Shown here piece by piece: positions 6,361-7,016 of a stretch of 7,016 nt of DNA. Numbering within the stretch: position 1 is the first letter of the stretch; the number at the start of each line of letters is the position of its first letter. This stretch comes from Puniceicoccales bacterium. GTDB lineage: Bacteria; Verrucomicrobiota; Verrucomicrobiia; Opitutales; JAIRLM01. Made by a program: the position numbers and the translations under genes. The DNA is taken from positions 1-7,016 of the forward strand of contig JAIRTQ010000057.1 in NCBI GenBank assembly GCA_031254835.1, in the 5' to 3' direction. The notes beneath the pieces are model-generated. The model searched no databases. It was not told the DNA's origin and saw nothing but the letters and a program-made list of their open reading frames with translations.

Positions 6361-6790
6361 GGACGCGCGCGTGCTGGACACCCGCATGCCGGAGCCCCAG
6401 ACCGTCAAGAGACGCCGCCAGTGCTCCTCCTGCGGCTTCCGCTTTTCCACGATGGAGCGGCCCGTCCGGGAGGAAATTTCTGTCCTGAAACGGAGCGGCC
6501 GGATGGAAGAGTTTGACCGGCAAAAAATTAGTGCCAGCGTCCAATGCGCGCTGAAGAAGGGGAATCGGCGGCTGGAGGAGGTGGAAGCGCTCGTGGAAGA
6601 AATTCTGCAAAATTTGTTCGCAGAAAAGCCAAAGTGTCTCAGCTCCCAAAAAATCGGCGAGGAGGTGCTTCGCAGTCTACGGCGCTTCGATAGGCTCGCC
6701 TACGCGCGCTACCTTTCCGTGCACAGGACATTCGCCGACCTGAAAGAATTTCAGCGGCAAATTGGAGAAAGCCATGGGGACACTTTTTGA
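6335..6790 (+). CDS. nrdR: Transcriptional repressor NrdR of ribonucleotide reductase genes
   Basis: NrdR senses ATP/dATP and represses ribonucleotide reductase operons by binding paired NrdR boxes. At 151 residues it has the family's usual length. The N-terminal zinc ribbon uses Cys3, Cys6, Cys30 and Cys33 (MRCPHCQ ... RQCSSCG), with the characteristic basic KRRRQC and the FSTMER that follows. The ATP-cone domain begins around residue 47 with ISVLKRSGRMEEFDRQKI and continues through RFDRLAYARYLSVHRTF. The ATG lies inside the end of metG, 26 bases before its stop, with an AGAGGAAG Shine-Dalgarno six bases upstream. Its own end overlaps the next gene by 17 bases. No ribonucleotide reductase gene or NrdR box was seen in the window, so its targets lie elsewhere. 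Confidence 0.97.
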   Translation: MRCPHCQHEDARVLDTRMPEPQTVKRRRQCSSCGFRFSTMERPVREEISVLKRSGRMEEFDRQKISASVQCALKKGNRRLEEVEALVEEILQNLFAEKPKCLSSQKIGEEVLRSLRRFDRLAYARYLSVHRTFADLKEFQRQIGESHGDTF

Positions 6791-7016
6791 AAAAATCGCC
6801 GACGGGGTAATTCCTGCTGAAATTCTCTACAAAGACGAGAAATGCTTCGTCATCAGAGACATCGTTCCGCAAGCGCCGGTGCATCTGCTGATCATTCCAC
6901 TAAAGCCGTTGAAAAGCCTGGCGGAAGCTGAGGACGGAGACGGCGAACTGTTGGGCCACCTGCTGCTAGTTGTTCGAAAAATGGCGCAAAAATATTCACC
7001 GGACGGTGATTTTCGC
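6774..7016 (+). CDS. HIT-family nucleotide-binding protein, HINT type, N-terminal 81 residues (partial at right edge)
   Basis: The frame runs off the right edge. The N-terminal half matches the HINT/Hit branch closely: TLFEKIADGVIPAEILYKD, then CFVIRDIVPQAPVHLLIIP and a following KPLKSL. Family members hydrolyse nucleoside phosphoramidates such as AMP-lysine or purine 5'-phosphoramidates in the cytosol. The catalytic His-x-His-x-His triad lies near the C-terminus, beyond the window, so activity cannot be judged. The ATG at 6774 has GGAG six bases upstream (6764-6767) and overlaps the nrdR end by 17 bases. That makes it the third gene of a coupled metG-nrdR-HIT unit. Confidence 0.93.
   Translation, partial: MGTLFEKIADGVIPAEILYKDEKCFVIRDIVPQAPVHLLIIPLKPLKSLAEAEDGDGELLGHLLLVVRKMAQKYSPDGDFR

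Overview
The window is bacterial, moderately GC-rich, and holds five protein-coding genes plus one region I could not resolve. The organism looks like a Gram-negative bacterium, and I would guess the Verrucomicrobiota/PVC neighbourhood. That guess is weak: it rests on the combination of a membrane pyrophosphatase of the K+-dependent type, a MetRS that has lost its zinc ligands, and unplaced effector-like proteins. No rRNA, tRNA, CRISPR array or insertion sequence was seen.

Left part, minus strand (1-2561). A gene cut by the left edge (start at 319) encodes an unrecognised protein, faintly reminiscent of secreted effector proteases. Upstream of it lies hppA (378-2561), an essentially complete membrane-embedded ion-pumping pyrophosphatase with a strong ribosome binding site. 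A rho-independent terminator is built over the hppA stop codon.

Middle (2562-3049). This divergent intergenic stretch of about 490 bases contains overlapping open frames without good starts on both strands. At its right end is a good sigma70-type promoter whose spacer is a perfect inverted repeat. The promoter faces a 532-codon plus-strand gene (3050-4648). Its protein has an N-terminal hydrophobic segment, a Gly/Ser linker, and a C-terminal half whose motif order resembles a degenerate kinase-like fold. This is the least ordinary gene in the window.

Right part, plus strand (4649-7016). A leader of 155 bases with GC-rich hairpins precedes metG (methionyl-tRNA synthetase, GTG start). metG overlaps nrdR (ribonucleotide reductase repressor), which overlaps a HIT-family gene cut by the right edge. 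The overlaps (26 and 17 bases) mark a translationally coupled housekeeping operon.

The housekeeping genes are firm calls. The two unrecognised proteins are described from visible features only, and their proposed relationships are inference.
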